Positions 11,151 through 22,653 of a stretch of DNA of 64,000 nt are shown in pieces. This DNA is from Gelatoporia subvermispora B. Its lineage: Eukaryota; Basidiomycota; Agaricomycetes; Polyporales; Gelatoporiaceae. The position numbers were made by a program, and so were the translations under genes. The notes under the pieces are model-generated. The model saw only the letters and a program-made list of their open reading frames with translations. It was not told where the DNA came from and ran no database searches. The stretch is taken from contig KB445801.1 in the NCBI GenBank assembly GCA_000320605.2, positions 187,645-251,644 of the forward strand, written 5' to 3'. The first letter of the stretch is position 1. The number at the start of each line of letters is the position of its first letter.

Positions 11151-13029
11151 CTATGAAGCCTCGTCCGTCTTCGCCTTCTTTGCAGGTTGAATTGTAGGAA
11201 CAGCCTGCCCACGGACACCGACGTCGGGGCCGCCATCGGGCTCTATAGCCCGCTTCCTCTTCTCGCCAGCCTGGTCACCGTCAGCGGCCGCAGCTTGTGT
11301 CGAGTCGCCCTTCGCCTGGCGATCTCCGCCGGCTTTGCCTCCGCGCCCACCTCGCCCACCGCCACGTCCACCGCGTCCACCACGTCCACCTCGACCTCCG
11401 CCGCGACCTCCACCGCGACCTCCACGACTTCCACCACGCCCGCCACGCTGGGAAGAGGACATGATCCGCTTCGCGGCACCAGCGGCCCGCTCATACTGGA
11501 AGGCAAGCTCTGCCTCCTCTGGATGAGCAAATCTGTCAGAAATGTCACTATAGATGAACGAATGCTCTCGCACCGTTCGGAATGCTCCAGGTGACCTCCT
11601 TGCCGCTGAGCGTCTTGAGGTGCTCCTTGACGTAGGTAATATCCTCTTCCGTGAGCGGCTTATCAAAACCGACCAGTCCAGAGCTCTCGCCACGCGTGTA
11701 TTTCACATATGGCGAACGTTGGAACCGCTCCTTTAATGTAGCCTGTACAACAGTGTTCAAGACAGGCTTCATTGCACGCGACGCGCTACTAACCTTGATC
11801 TCGTCGAAACTGACATCCTCGCCGCATCCTTCGAATTTGAGCGATGCGTTCTTGACAAGGGGAACGTCATCCTTCTGAATGCTCCCACCGTCCTCCTCGT
11901 GAACGCGGATCTTCTTGCCCATGAACTCGAGCCAGATCTCAGGCTTGCCCGCCTTCTTTCCCTCCTTGTCCACATCCGGGTTCTTCTCCTTCTCCATCTC
12001 CCGGAACGCGTTGAAGCCCTTGCGGCCCGTGCCCGCGATGCTCTGCTTCTTGATGATCGCAGTCTTTCCGGTGAGGCCCTTCTCCTTGATCTTCATCTCG
12101 CAGTAGGCTTCTCTGTAAGCGGTGCTTAGTCCGACGGAGGCAATCTCATGGTGCTGAGAATAAATCACTTTGTCATAATAAGCAGCTCCTGGCCGTTCCA
12201 CGTAGGCTTCGGGTCGGCATTCAAGAAAGCATCCACAGACTTCTCATCTGCGAACTCGACAAAGACAGAACCCTGGGTAGGTATGTTGAGCGGGGTGGCT
12301 TCGCGGGCTCCGTAAATAAGTGTACCTTGAATTCCTTGGTAGTTTCCACACGCCTCATACGGACAGCGTTAGTTTTGCCGTACTTGTCGAAGAACTCCTC
12401 GAGGCGCTCCTGCAGTCCAGGCTCTTCGCTACCGAAGCCTTTCTATTTCACGATGTTTGAACACGCAAAGTACGTGTCATAAGGCACCACTCACAGCGTA
12501 GACACTCCGTTCAAATTGACCCTTGGGCTCCTTGACCTCCGTCCGGCGGCGAACGTTCTCGGCCTTCTCGTCCAACTCGAGCTCCTCGCTCAGGCGCAGA
12601 GCCTTAGCCACCCAGTCGACACCGAACGACTGGAAGTCGCGCATGCGCTTGAAGGAAGCGACAGTCTTGATTGGCACCCAGTGCTCCGGGTTGGCGGTGT
12701 GAAGCGTCCACATAAACCTGCGGATGCCGGTACATCAATCCGTGCACCGAGATGATAGTGCATTTGAGCTACCTGTCGTAGGGAAGATTCGCATCCGCAA
12801 AGTAGAATTCAACTGTCGCGTAGATATAGTTAGAAACAATAGTCAGCCGAAACAAGTGACAAGACGCACACTGCTTGACTGCTTTCAGCATCTTGTCCTT
12901 GTCTTCTTCCGCTCCCTCAGTGCCTGCTACCGCCGGAGTTTCTGTCGGAGTAGCCACCTTCACCTCCGCTGCGGGAGCAGGAGCCTCAGTCTCAATGGCC
13001 ATGGTCTGATCTTCAGGAGCAGCGGACAT
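11151..13029 (-). CDS. LHP1: La protein (La motif, RRMs, RGG-rich tail)
   Basis: A multi-exon gene starting at 13029 (MSAAPEDQTMAIE) and ending at 11151 (KAKTDEAS). After an acidic N-terminus comes the La motif: VEFYFADANLPYDR in its own 43-nt exon, then FMWTLHTANPEHWVPIKTV and the MRDF region. The first RRM begins at SVYAKGFG and includes GSVFVEFADEKS. A basic linker precedes a second RRM-like domain (ASLKFEGC through LSGKEVTW). The end is an Arg/Gly repeat tract (11335..11450) and a basic tail. La proteins bind the 3' UUU of new Pol III transcripts, protecting pre-tRNAs from exonucleases, and act as RNA chaperones in the nucleus. An in-frame upstream Met at 13131 exists, but the second Met fits the family better. 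It sits 1.7 kb from a tRNA gene, which is probably chance. Confidence 0.93.
11335..11450 (-). repeat. Arg/Gly codon repeat in the La C-terminus
   Basis: A run of near-identical 6-9 nt units (CCACGTCCACC and CCGCGACCTCC types on the + strand) codes an RGG/RGGG tract. It is a low-complexity, length-variable coding repeat inside the La gene. Confidence 0.8.
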
Positions 13030-15353
13030 GGCTCGTAGAAATATGAACAGTAGATGAAGGTGGTCTAACAGTACAGGATCCGACAGAAAAGGAAGACAAA
13101 ATAATATCTGCGCGCATTTTGCCAGCGCCAAGCTTATCGCGTGATAACCCCCCTTATCTTCTTCGGCAGCGTTCGGCTGCGAGTCGGCGACCAGTAAGTT
13201 GGCTCTGCTCTGTACTTATTCGCTGAAAACTCGCATCCGCTCCTCCGCCATACATACTCTCACGTCTGGTGCCTTGCTTAGTTCCGATACTAACCGTCCA
13301 ACACATGCTATCACGTTTAGTGTCAAGCACGTATTGTCCGCGACCATGGATTCCAGGTTGTGTCAGGGTCAGTCCTAGTACTCGGGCTTCTGCCTCGCTC
13401 AAACTGCGGCCTAATCATCTGGCACTATTGCCTTGGCAAACCTGGAATAACATATACCCGGGGTCCTTTGCTGCCGTGGTGTTCTCACCGATGCGATTCT
13501 TTGATGCTCTATAGGTCCAGAAGTGCTTCTACTTTGGCTGGTCACTCGTCCAAATGACACGAGGTGGGTGACGCGGAGGCCCGATTTGCTATCGATCCTA
13601 TCTCGATGGGTGCGATGAATCTCCGATGGGTGATGCTCTCGACCATGCCTTCCCCAGCCGTCTTCGGGGCCTAACCAGATACAACCTCCTGCACCACACC
13701 CAATAGCTTCTGACCTCCTGGTGCCCAATGACCGCGTACCTCAACCCTATGCCGCAGTTTCCGCCGCATACTTCCCCCGATCGCACGGACTTCGAATAGC
13801 GTCAATTCACTCCGTGGGCTCGCGATGCCCCATCCGTAACAATGCTGGCATGAGGGCCATTCTAGCCTTATACGCTACCTGTCCATGGCTTTCATTCCGT
13901 CCATCCAGTCGTTTCGGGCGAAGGTTCGCAACTATTCGATGGTCAGGTGTCTTTCAGAGGCTGGTACCTGCGTTTTCGCGGCTCACAAACGGGTCGGGTA
14001 AACGGGTCGTGCGCCCTCCTGTTGGCCATTCTCTGTCTTTTGACTTCCTCCCGATTCCGTTCGTTCGTCACCACCAGAGTTTCCAAGTGGAGGTGCTTGC
14101 TGCGGCGCAGGCTGAGGCGGTAGGACGACCTGCACCACAGATGCGCGTCTCGATAGTCCCATCGGGCGTTACAAGTCGCCATTACCATGACGAGCGAATA
14201 TGATTTATTGATGCCAATACAAAATAATGTGTTATGCAGATGTCAGCCACCAACGCAGTCGACCTTACTTGAGGTTGCCTCGTGTCCAGCACAAAGGTTG
14301 GCTGTAAGGTGAATGGTCTTGGTTCATGATCGCGTCGATACCTCAGATGTCTTGACATATTCCCGAGTCTTCTCACCCAAGTAGACATAAAGCGCAGGTC
14401 AGACGAGCGTCCGGCCATGGGTTCTGGTGAATTTGAGCGATCCTCTGATAAGGCTATAGCTTCCCGTGGCTTTGCGAATATCCTACTAAGGTCGTTCATA
14501 CCTCATACTCGGTGGTAGTGGGGTTGTCTTCCTCGTTGACGCAGTGCACTCATATTTGATATCTAGATATCATGCGATTAACGTTCCGATCGGCACACTC
14601 CACTCATTCTAACTTGCTCCCCCATGCTATCGGGTCTACTCCGCAGAAAACGTCGTGTTATCGGAGTCTACGCACGCGAGCCTAACGCCGCATGTGCCTT
14701 GCCCCGGACAATGAATCCTTATCTTGATTGTAATTGAGTAGTAGGACCATTCATCTCCGCGACTACGGTCCGGGACTGCTCCCGGGAGCCTAGGGCGTTA
14801 ACGGTCTTGCGGATCCTCACACCTGGGAGCATTCTCCAGGCAAGCGCTGAAGCGTCGAACTCTATGATGATTATGCCCAATCGCGTTCCCGTTTATCATG
14901 TGGTCCCTGCCGTTGTGCTTCTTGTATCGCCGATTGAGTGGACATGCCGTGCGGGTGATGTTCTAGAGCGCAGAAGGACGCATTCGCGGTGTCCCGACAT
15001 GGTATCGGGAAGGCGTGGCAGCCAGCCATACAGCCTAGGAAGGTAACGTAGCGTGCTGGCTTTCCGCGGCTTTCCGTTCTCATGCTGGCCATCAGGCATC
15101 CCCCCGAGCAGCCTCCGGCGGCGATGCTACAAATCGGCACGCATCGAGGCGGTGTGAACATGTTGTGCCCAACTATTTAGGACTAGCGCCTAACCTTATG
15201 GCGAAGAATGCCCCCCGGGCGGTCTGTCCTAGTTCTACGCTACCGCATTCGCGCGAAGTATGACATTGATTGCTTCGCGCTAGCCGACAGACCTTTTAAC
15301 CGCCGACTGAGTACGGGTCCTGTCGCTCGTTTCCCCTCCCCGCTCACAGCACA
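13030..15353. other. gene-poor stretch between divergent genes
   Basis: 2.3 kb between the starts of the La gene and the Zn2Cys6 gene, so both promoters must lie here. The longest frame (13721..14203, +, 160 codons) has no recognisable domain and overlaps other frames. No gene is supported. Confidence 0.5.
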
Positions 15354-18300
15354 ATGCATTCTGTGATGTCCGCCCCTCTGCCCACAGAGCGCTTCTACCC
15401 TAGCGATGGTCTCTCCTCCGCCAGCCAGTCTCCGTCCTCCTCCTCATCCATACCGTATTCGCCCTACAATGGATGGCAGGATTTCACACAGCTGGGGGAC
15501 TATGTTCCTGGTGCTCAATATCAGTACTCATTAGGAGGCGACTCGCCCGGGTCGTCGATCTCTTCAGCGTCCGACTCTCATGCTCAACTCTGGAACACCT
15601 CATTCACCTCGCAGGAGCAGCAAGCCCTCCGTCTCGCCCAAGCAGTACAAGGCTAGTGAAGAGATGCTGACTACACGTTCGAATACTGACATTCGGTCAT
15701 ATAACAGCACCCGTACTCCAGCACCCCACTCAATCTGTGCCGTCCATGCCAGGTGCATCGATGATGCCATCCATTCAGTCGACCTCAAACTATCTCCCCC
15801 CGAGCTTCGACTCGCCCATGCCTACTCGTGGCGGCTCTCACAGCATCCGTCAAGATCCACTACGTGCATCGATGCAATTCGACCAATTCTTGACTTCACG
15901 CCCGCCGACGCGCTCTAGCGTCACCAGTAGCTCACATAGCGGGTCCCAGCTCGGCCAGAGCTCCAAGGGTGTAATTCGATCCCAGCCTGCGAGGCCTACC
16001 GGTGCTTGTGCCAGGTGCAGGAGGTTGAAGGTGGATATGTCGAACCATTCCCCGGACTCTGCTCACCCTGTCGAATACAGATGAAGTGCACGTTCGCAAC
16101 ACCTGACGCGAGCAGCTGTTCGCGATGTACTCCGGGCGGGTACGAATGCGTCTTTCCAGGGCGGAAGCCGCGTTCACCCGGGTACGTAATAGATACGTCT
16201 TATTGTTCGGAAAATAACTAAAGCGTGAGCCACAGCATGCGAACGGTATTGAGGCACCAGATTCGCGAGAAAGATGCTGAGATCGACGAGCTGCTCGACC
16301 GAGTCAACCCTCCATCAGCGGTGGCGACCCCGCTCACCATCGTGCCCTCGCGCCTCGTCCTAACGCCTTCGGAGCGGATAGCGCACCGCGACGTCCTCAC
16401 CTGGCTGGAAAGGTCCGCAGCACAGAATCATCGGGCGGGCGGCGAAAGCCGCGTAAAGTTCGATATATCTTCTCTCGACGACACCGCCGACTCGGACTCC
16501 GAAAGCGATGAGGACAGCTTCCTCGACATAGCAAGTGCTCGCGGCTCATCGCCGTCCGGCTCGTCACGCGACCGGACACAGGCTTTGCCCGAGGACTCCA
16601 CCCCAGCGGGGCTCCTCGCCACCTCTTCCATGATGTGTAAGCGCTCTAGACTTGTCGTGGCATTGCCCGAAGGCATGCACCTCGCGGGAGAAGGCGGCGA
16701 AGGCTCCACATTCTTTCTCCCAGGTCAGTTGACTCGGCGTCTTGACACATTTGTGCAATCTGACCCCGCACAGGACCAGCGTCAAACTTGAACCTTAGGC
16801 GCCTGATAGTCGAGCGCCACTCGGCTCCAGAAATCCTCCTGTCTGGTTTGGTGACCATCGAAGACGTACATAGCCTATTTCAAATGTATGTCTTTCTAAA
16901 ACGATCATTCTTACTCGGCTTGACAAGGCTGGCGTTCTCACAGATATTTCCAACGCATTAATGTATGCGAATGTCTTTCATTTGGGTCATACTCTATACG
17001 GTATCTAACACGCTGTATACAGTCCTTTGTGGTGCTTTTGGATGAAAACATTCATACTCCCGCCGCCGTCCTTTCCAGGTGTCCGCTTCTATTCACTGTT
17101 GGTGAGTCTCCACCAGTGCGCCGTTCTCGGCACTCGGCTCAAGCCTCCGAAGTTTGTGCCGTGGCTTCAAGATTCTATGATGAAAAGCCCGAAATGTATC
17201 AAATGGCCATACATTTCGCGAAAGCAGCCGCAGCTAACGCCGTCATGGACGGATGGAAGACCATCGAGACGTGCCAGGCGTTCATACTGCTCAGCGTATT
17301 CGGCCCCCCTGTGAAGCGCATGGAGGAAGATCGCTCGTGGTGGTACACCGGCATCGCGTTCCGGTAAGTGCGACCCAGGACTTGCCAGGGACTCACGGCA
17401 TTTACCCAAGGCTGGTACGTCACTAGGCTGGCTTCCGAACTTAATCTAGGCCGTACCTCTTCCATGAGTGCCTCAGACGAGCGAGAAGAGAGGGAGATGC
17501 TCAACAAGAGTCGAGCGTGGCTTATTTGTTTCCTGCTCGATCGGTGCTTCAGCATTCAGATGGGCAAACCCTGGATGATACCCGAAGACGACGTGAGCAT
17601 TCTTTCGTGTCAATGATCAAGGGACACCGTAATCATCTGATGACAACAGAGCATTCGTTCCGCGTCGCGGTGGTGCAGTTCATCGAAGTATCAAAGTCGT
17701 CACGACGTCTGGCTGGCCAGCATGGCGGAGCTGATGAGCATAACGTCACGCTTCACTGCTGCTGTAAACCCATCTTTCGGCAACAAGTCGGCAGACCCTG
17801 AGGTGCGCTCTACCGTCGTCAAGGCTGCCACCATTGGCTGATATTGTTGGTTTGTGACAGCATGAGGATATATCGACGATACAGAAGGTCTATACGACCG
17901 AGCTGTCCGACTTCAGTGCTCGCTTTGCCGAAAGGCACGCCAAAGACTTCCATTCCAATGGTGAACAGCATGATTGCCTGTTTGAGAATTTCACTGATGC
18001 TGACATATTGCTCTCAGACTCGACCACGAGGATGCAGATGGTTCTGATGCAGTGGTGTGTAATCCTTCGACCTCCGTTTCACGACGAGTCACTCAATGTC
18101 TCTACAGCATCTTCCACTACTGCCGCCTGGTGGTTGTGTCGTACGGATTCCAGAAGGAACTGATCAAGGGGTCTGTCAAGAGCGATGACGAGTCATTCAC
18201 CGTGGTAAATAATCTGGTCATCACTTCGACTGGAAAGCTGATAGGATACCCTATAGTGCCTCCAAGCAGCATCTTGTGTCATCACGGCTACGATCAACGG

Positions 18301-18949
18301 GTTCGCTCAAAGTGGTTTCATCCGGTACTGTCCGGAGATTGTCTTTGCCCAGTGCGCATATGCGGCGACGCTATTGCTTCGGGTAGGTATCCCCCTCGTG
18401 GATCAAACCAAGCGCTCTATAACTAATGTGGTTGAAATCATTCAGTGTTTGGAGCCGGCGGCTTCTAGTGCGCTCGATGCTCAACAGGAGAAGCGTATCG
18501 TCGTTCTCGTTGAGCGATTGTCTACCACGTGGACGTCTGGGGAGCTCGCCAGCGACAAGAAACACTGTGCTAAGCCTTACGTCCGCCTTCTGCAACGCCA
18601 ACTCGAGCCACATACCACAAGGTTGCTCGAAGCGAAGAAGGCTAGCTCGATCGTGTCCGTCGAGTCGCCAGTGCAAGACATGTCCTACCAAAATTCACCA
18701 ACGTCCATTCCGAGCGGAATTTCCATAGACTCTGCGGATCATCTGCAAGGATGGGAGTCTACCGGCTACGACTTCACTCGTCCGGGCCCCGCCCAGTCTG
18801 TACCCGCGTACACAACCTCGTGGGACGAGGTCTACGCCACTTCGGGAAAAGTGCAGTCACATCAACGAGTGGAGCCCCACATGGGTGGCTCGGAGACAGA
18901 TTATATGCGTGCTGTGCTGAACTTCCCGGACAATGCTTGGTATATGTAG
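15354..18949 (+). CDS. Zn2Cys6 (fungal binuclear cluster) transcription factor
   Basis: A multi-exon gene. A Ser/Pro-rich N-terminus (MHSVMSAPLPTERF) leads to a zinc cluster split by an intron at about 16031..16080. The 5' part is CARCRRLK and the 3' part MKCTFATPDASSCSRC followed by TPGGYEC. Spliced, this is C-x2-C-x6-C-x9-C-x2-C-x6-C, the canonical spacing. A short coiled coil follows (REKDAEIDELLDRVN), then an acidic Ser/Asp-rich linker and the fungal regulatory middle domain (ASRFYDEKPEMYQMAIHFAK, SWWYTGIAFRLASELNLGR, CFLLDRCFSIQMGKPWMIPE). The C-terminus is Ser-rich and ends NFPDNAWYM. These are nuclear activators or repressors that bind CGG half-sites; the target is unknown. The first two exon joints are less certain than the zinc-cluster joint. 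No structural gene of an obvious target pathway adjoins it. Confidence 0.88.
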
Positions 18950-21868
18950 TCCATACTGTACTAACCGTCCAGGCGGGTGTCGCCGTATGTTCTAAATTAT
19001 TGCGAGCTATATATCGATCAATGCCTTGAACGTAGTGAATACTGAATCTATCTGTATTAATACTCGTACATACTAGCTATGACACCCTTGCTTCATCTGC
19101 TTGCCAGATTACATATGACTGCACAGTGGTTATCGTGGGATGGTTTGAAAATCGACTGAAGGGCAATGATCTCGAGAAGACTGATCACCACAATCCACAT
19201 TGCTCCTGGACCATGGACCAAACTCTGCCTTCCATTCTCTGACTTCCATTCACTCTCCCTGATATCACTCGGCCGAAGGGTGCATTGAACATTCCTTGGG
19301 CTCCTGGAAACTATGATAATCTCGATCAGATACTGCAAGCCGCGAAGTCTATCTCGTTTCGAGAGTTTCCCATCATCCGTCAAGGTGGCGCCGAGTTCTA
19401 TTTGTCTGTCATATTCTCATATGCAATAATACGGCGAAGTATCATAACAGTACCGAAAGTCTCACCTATGGGATATCTGTCCGAACGAACAAAGGAACCC
19501 GTCGCAGTTCTGTCTCAACGTTGCCCATGGTATTCTTGATATGGTGGCAGTTCCTTCTTCCTGACATGGGATGTCGACATCCTGACACTTTGCGAATGTA
19601 GTCCTTGCTTTCATTAGCGAGACTAGCGGATTCAATGCCGTATATCTCCACAGATTTAGGAGTGAACAGGCCAGATTGCCGATCATGTGTGCAATTAACA
19701 TCCAGCGATTTGCACCATCAATGGCGACATTTGTTCCGAGTAATTCAGGGTATGATAACCTGTGTTACGCTCATCCATCGTACTAAACACCGTACTACCG
19801 CCCAAATCACGTCAGGATGTCAGAATGGTTTGTCAATGGAGGTTGGCGTGCAACAGAACAGCGGCAGAAACGCTGGGGTTTAATATATCCACAGGACTCG
19901 TGGCGAGATATCCCGTTCACAGAGCAACCCCGACGTGAGAATTAGAATCCAAATCGTGGTGCTCAACACATGTTGGGGAGTGCAATTGCGAACAGGATTG
20001 GGTTCTGTTTAGGCACCCAAACATCAGATACATATCATGGATGCCTCCGAGGGATTTCATATTGTCCAAGAGAGGTTGAGCGGAATACACGTACTGACAA
20101 AGTGAAGCAGTTCTGCGAATCATGTCTTTGAACCGCTGACAATGGGAGGAAACTAGCTGGTTGGATAAGACAATCGAAACATTTGTGCTAGGTCCCCCAT
20201 TTTATTGCCGATATCGGATGTGCCCATCATGGTGAAATGTTTAACAGGTACCCGTCAAAGATTGACACATATGATATTGCAATTGATGATCCAAACGTGA
20301 GGTTCAAAAGCTCACGGCGGGTAGGCCAGGGCCACCCGCTCAGAGAAACTCGCGATCGATATACCAGCGGTGTATGAGTCGCACACACGGTGTGTTGTTT
20401 AGTTCGGGGCAACACGATTTGAAAGCACGCCAGTCGTGCGAACCGACCCTATCACTTCCGCCTCAAAGACGCAGGACTAACATTTTCACAGCGACAAGAA
20501 CAGTACCAGAACGTTAGGTAGCAGTGCTCTGGCTGAGTTTTATCATGCCATTGTCGAATGATAAATCAAGGTCCCCAGAAACCAGCTGAGACCACGGGAG
20601 AAACATTTTTCCATGAGCTGTCGCATGGGACAAATGAGTGCGAGTAGAACCGGGTCAGAATTGTTTGAGGGTATCACAACGGAGACCACGCACAAACTTC
20701 CTGCTCTCCTGAGGCAATAGTCTGATATTACGAAAGCCTACGATAACTCACAAGTACAGTATGCGTTGATAGCATTGTGGAGATGACGCTCAAGGAGCCT
20801 CAACACAGCATGTCTAGTGACACCCAGTGAAGCCATCATAAGCCGTGATTGGTTTCCCCAGCTTGCATTCCGTCGCCTAGCCCCGCGCGTATGGCAGGTC
20901 GTACGTCGCGGCGCAGAGATCTCCCATGTGTTGCGCTCCGCGACGCGAGAGTCGGTGGTCGGTCCTATACGGGGAAGACGGAACCTAGAAGAATGCCCGT
21001 CAATTGGGTCCGCGTTAACGGGTCTGGACCTCGTTATAAGTCAAGAGTGCGAGAGATTACCTCATGTCACCAAGCGGCGATTGAGGTATGTATCGCCGAT
21101 GACTGACGGTCTAAGCAGTCCTGCGACTCCCAGCATCATCACACTAAGTGAATTCCGTCGTCTTCCCTAGTGTGACATGTCGTGAACTCTGACTCAGCCT
21201 GATCATTGCTGCAAGTCAGCGCACCTGATGCATGATGAGCGGGGTTTCAATGAGTTCAACGGAAGGATATTAGAACCGGATGATTACTGAGTACGGTCGA
21301 TAGCTGACAGCCTCACAGCGAAGAGTGGCCAGCTTCTACCATGCGAACAGTCCCAGAGACGGAAAGCTTGAAATGGAAGGCCAAAGGACTACGCTGCATC
21401 GTAGTACTGCACGAGTAGGTCCACAGGCAATTACGAAGACCCGAGGTAAGCTGTACATGTTCTCGTTATTTGAATGGAAGAAAGTTGTGCTACATGCGCG
21501 AAGAATGCGTATGATTCGCAACATTGATTCATCGGCTCAATGATGGCTGCTCGCCGCATATGCGAAGTCGGGGCCGTTAAAAATAACACTAGCACCTGCC
21601 AGGGACCCTTGCTATTGCTCTCACCGATCCAGTTCCCACTCTACTAGTTGATTACTTGACTAGCCAGAGGTGGACACTCGTATGCATTAGCTGCGTGCTA
21701 AGTTTTGCAGCGGCACTTCGACACGTGCATGCTCGCGCTGAAAACGGTTACATAACCTGCTGCGAAGTGCTTCCGAGACCGTGGTAAGTTAGCCGCTTTT
21801 GCTAGCTGTTCCGGACCTGGGCTTTATAGTCATCAATATACCAACGCATAACATCCGTTCAATCGGTC
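18950..21868. other. gene-poor stretch
   Basis: 2.9 kb with lower GC than the flanking genes and only short, overlapping frames on both strands (none above 117 codons). I recognise no transposase, RNA gene or tandem repeat. Confidence 0.5.
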
Positions 21869-22491
21869 ATGTCTTCTCGAACCAAGCGTCGCGCTGAGCA
21901 GGCAGAGTCCGAGAAGAGCCGGAACAAAAAGTAGGACGTCCTTGAGCCGGTCGGAGTGACCTGCGCGCTGATCGTTGAACACAATACCTAGACCCAAGCG
22001 GCAGGAGCAAGAGGATAGTGATGAGGATGACGAGGATGAGGGCATTGACGAGGGTACGCAGTGGTCGTCACTTAGTCTCTTGAGCTGCATTACATGCGTG
22101 GATGACGTCCACAGACGAGCTCGAGTTTCTCCAGCAAGAAGCCAACATCATAACTGGGGGTCGTCGGACACGTGGCATCCGTGTTGACTACTCCAAGGTA
22201 CAGGGTTTCGACGAGGCAGATGACGATGAGGACGAGGAGGATGAGAAACCCAAGCGGAAGAGTAAGACTCAAAAAGCGACCGGCAAAACAGCCGGCCCCG
22301 GCAAGGCCAAGGCCAAGGCTGCCGAGCCTCCCCAGCCAAAGCCGAAAGCCAAGTCATCCAGGAAGGTTATTTCAGATGAAGAAGACGAGGACGAAGGTGA
22401 GGATGAGGACAATAAGCCTAAGGCAGACGAGGATGGCGGGGATGACGAAGAAGCGGGGGATGAGGATGAAGCTGACGACGATGACGAGTAG
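21869..22491 (+). CDS. CHZ1: CHZ1, histone H2A.Z-H2B chaperone
   Basis: Three exons (21869..21930, 21992..22053, 22115..22491) give a 166-residue, very acidic protein. The defining motif is near residue 50: ELEFLQQEANIITGGRRTRG followed by IRVDYSKV. This is the CHZ1 core that wraps H2A.Z-H2B dimers. On both sides are Asp/Glu runs alternating with Lys-rich blocks (KPKRKSKTQK, KAKAKAAEPPQPKPKAK), and the end is DEADDDDE. In yeast CHZ1 hands H2A.Z to the SWR1 remodeller in the nucleus; the same role is inferred here. It ends 160 bases from the convergent acyl-CoA oxidase gene, so the two 3' UTRs are close or overlapping. Confidence 0.9.
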
Positions 22492-22653
22492 GACCGATCA
22501 CCTCTATTCGACTCAAACCTGAGCGGCATCGCGGTACACAGGATGAATTCAATGTATGTACGAGTACAGGGAGTATGTTACAACAAAGATCCAGGATAAG
22601 TGACAATGGTTGCGTATGCGCTTCGCGGCCGCAGCCAGTCAACAAGATCAAAG

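Noticed and set aside
11335..11526. Plus-strand Pro/Arg-rich frame (63 codons)
   Set aside because: It is the antisense shadow of the Arg/Gly tract of the La gene.
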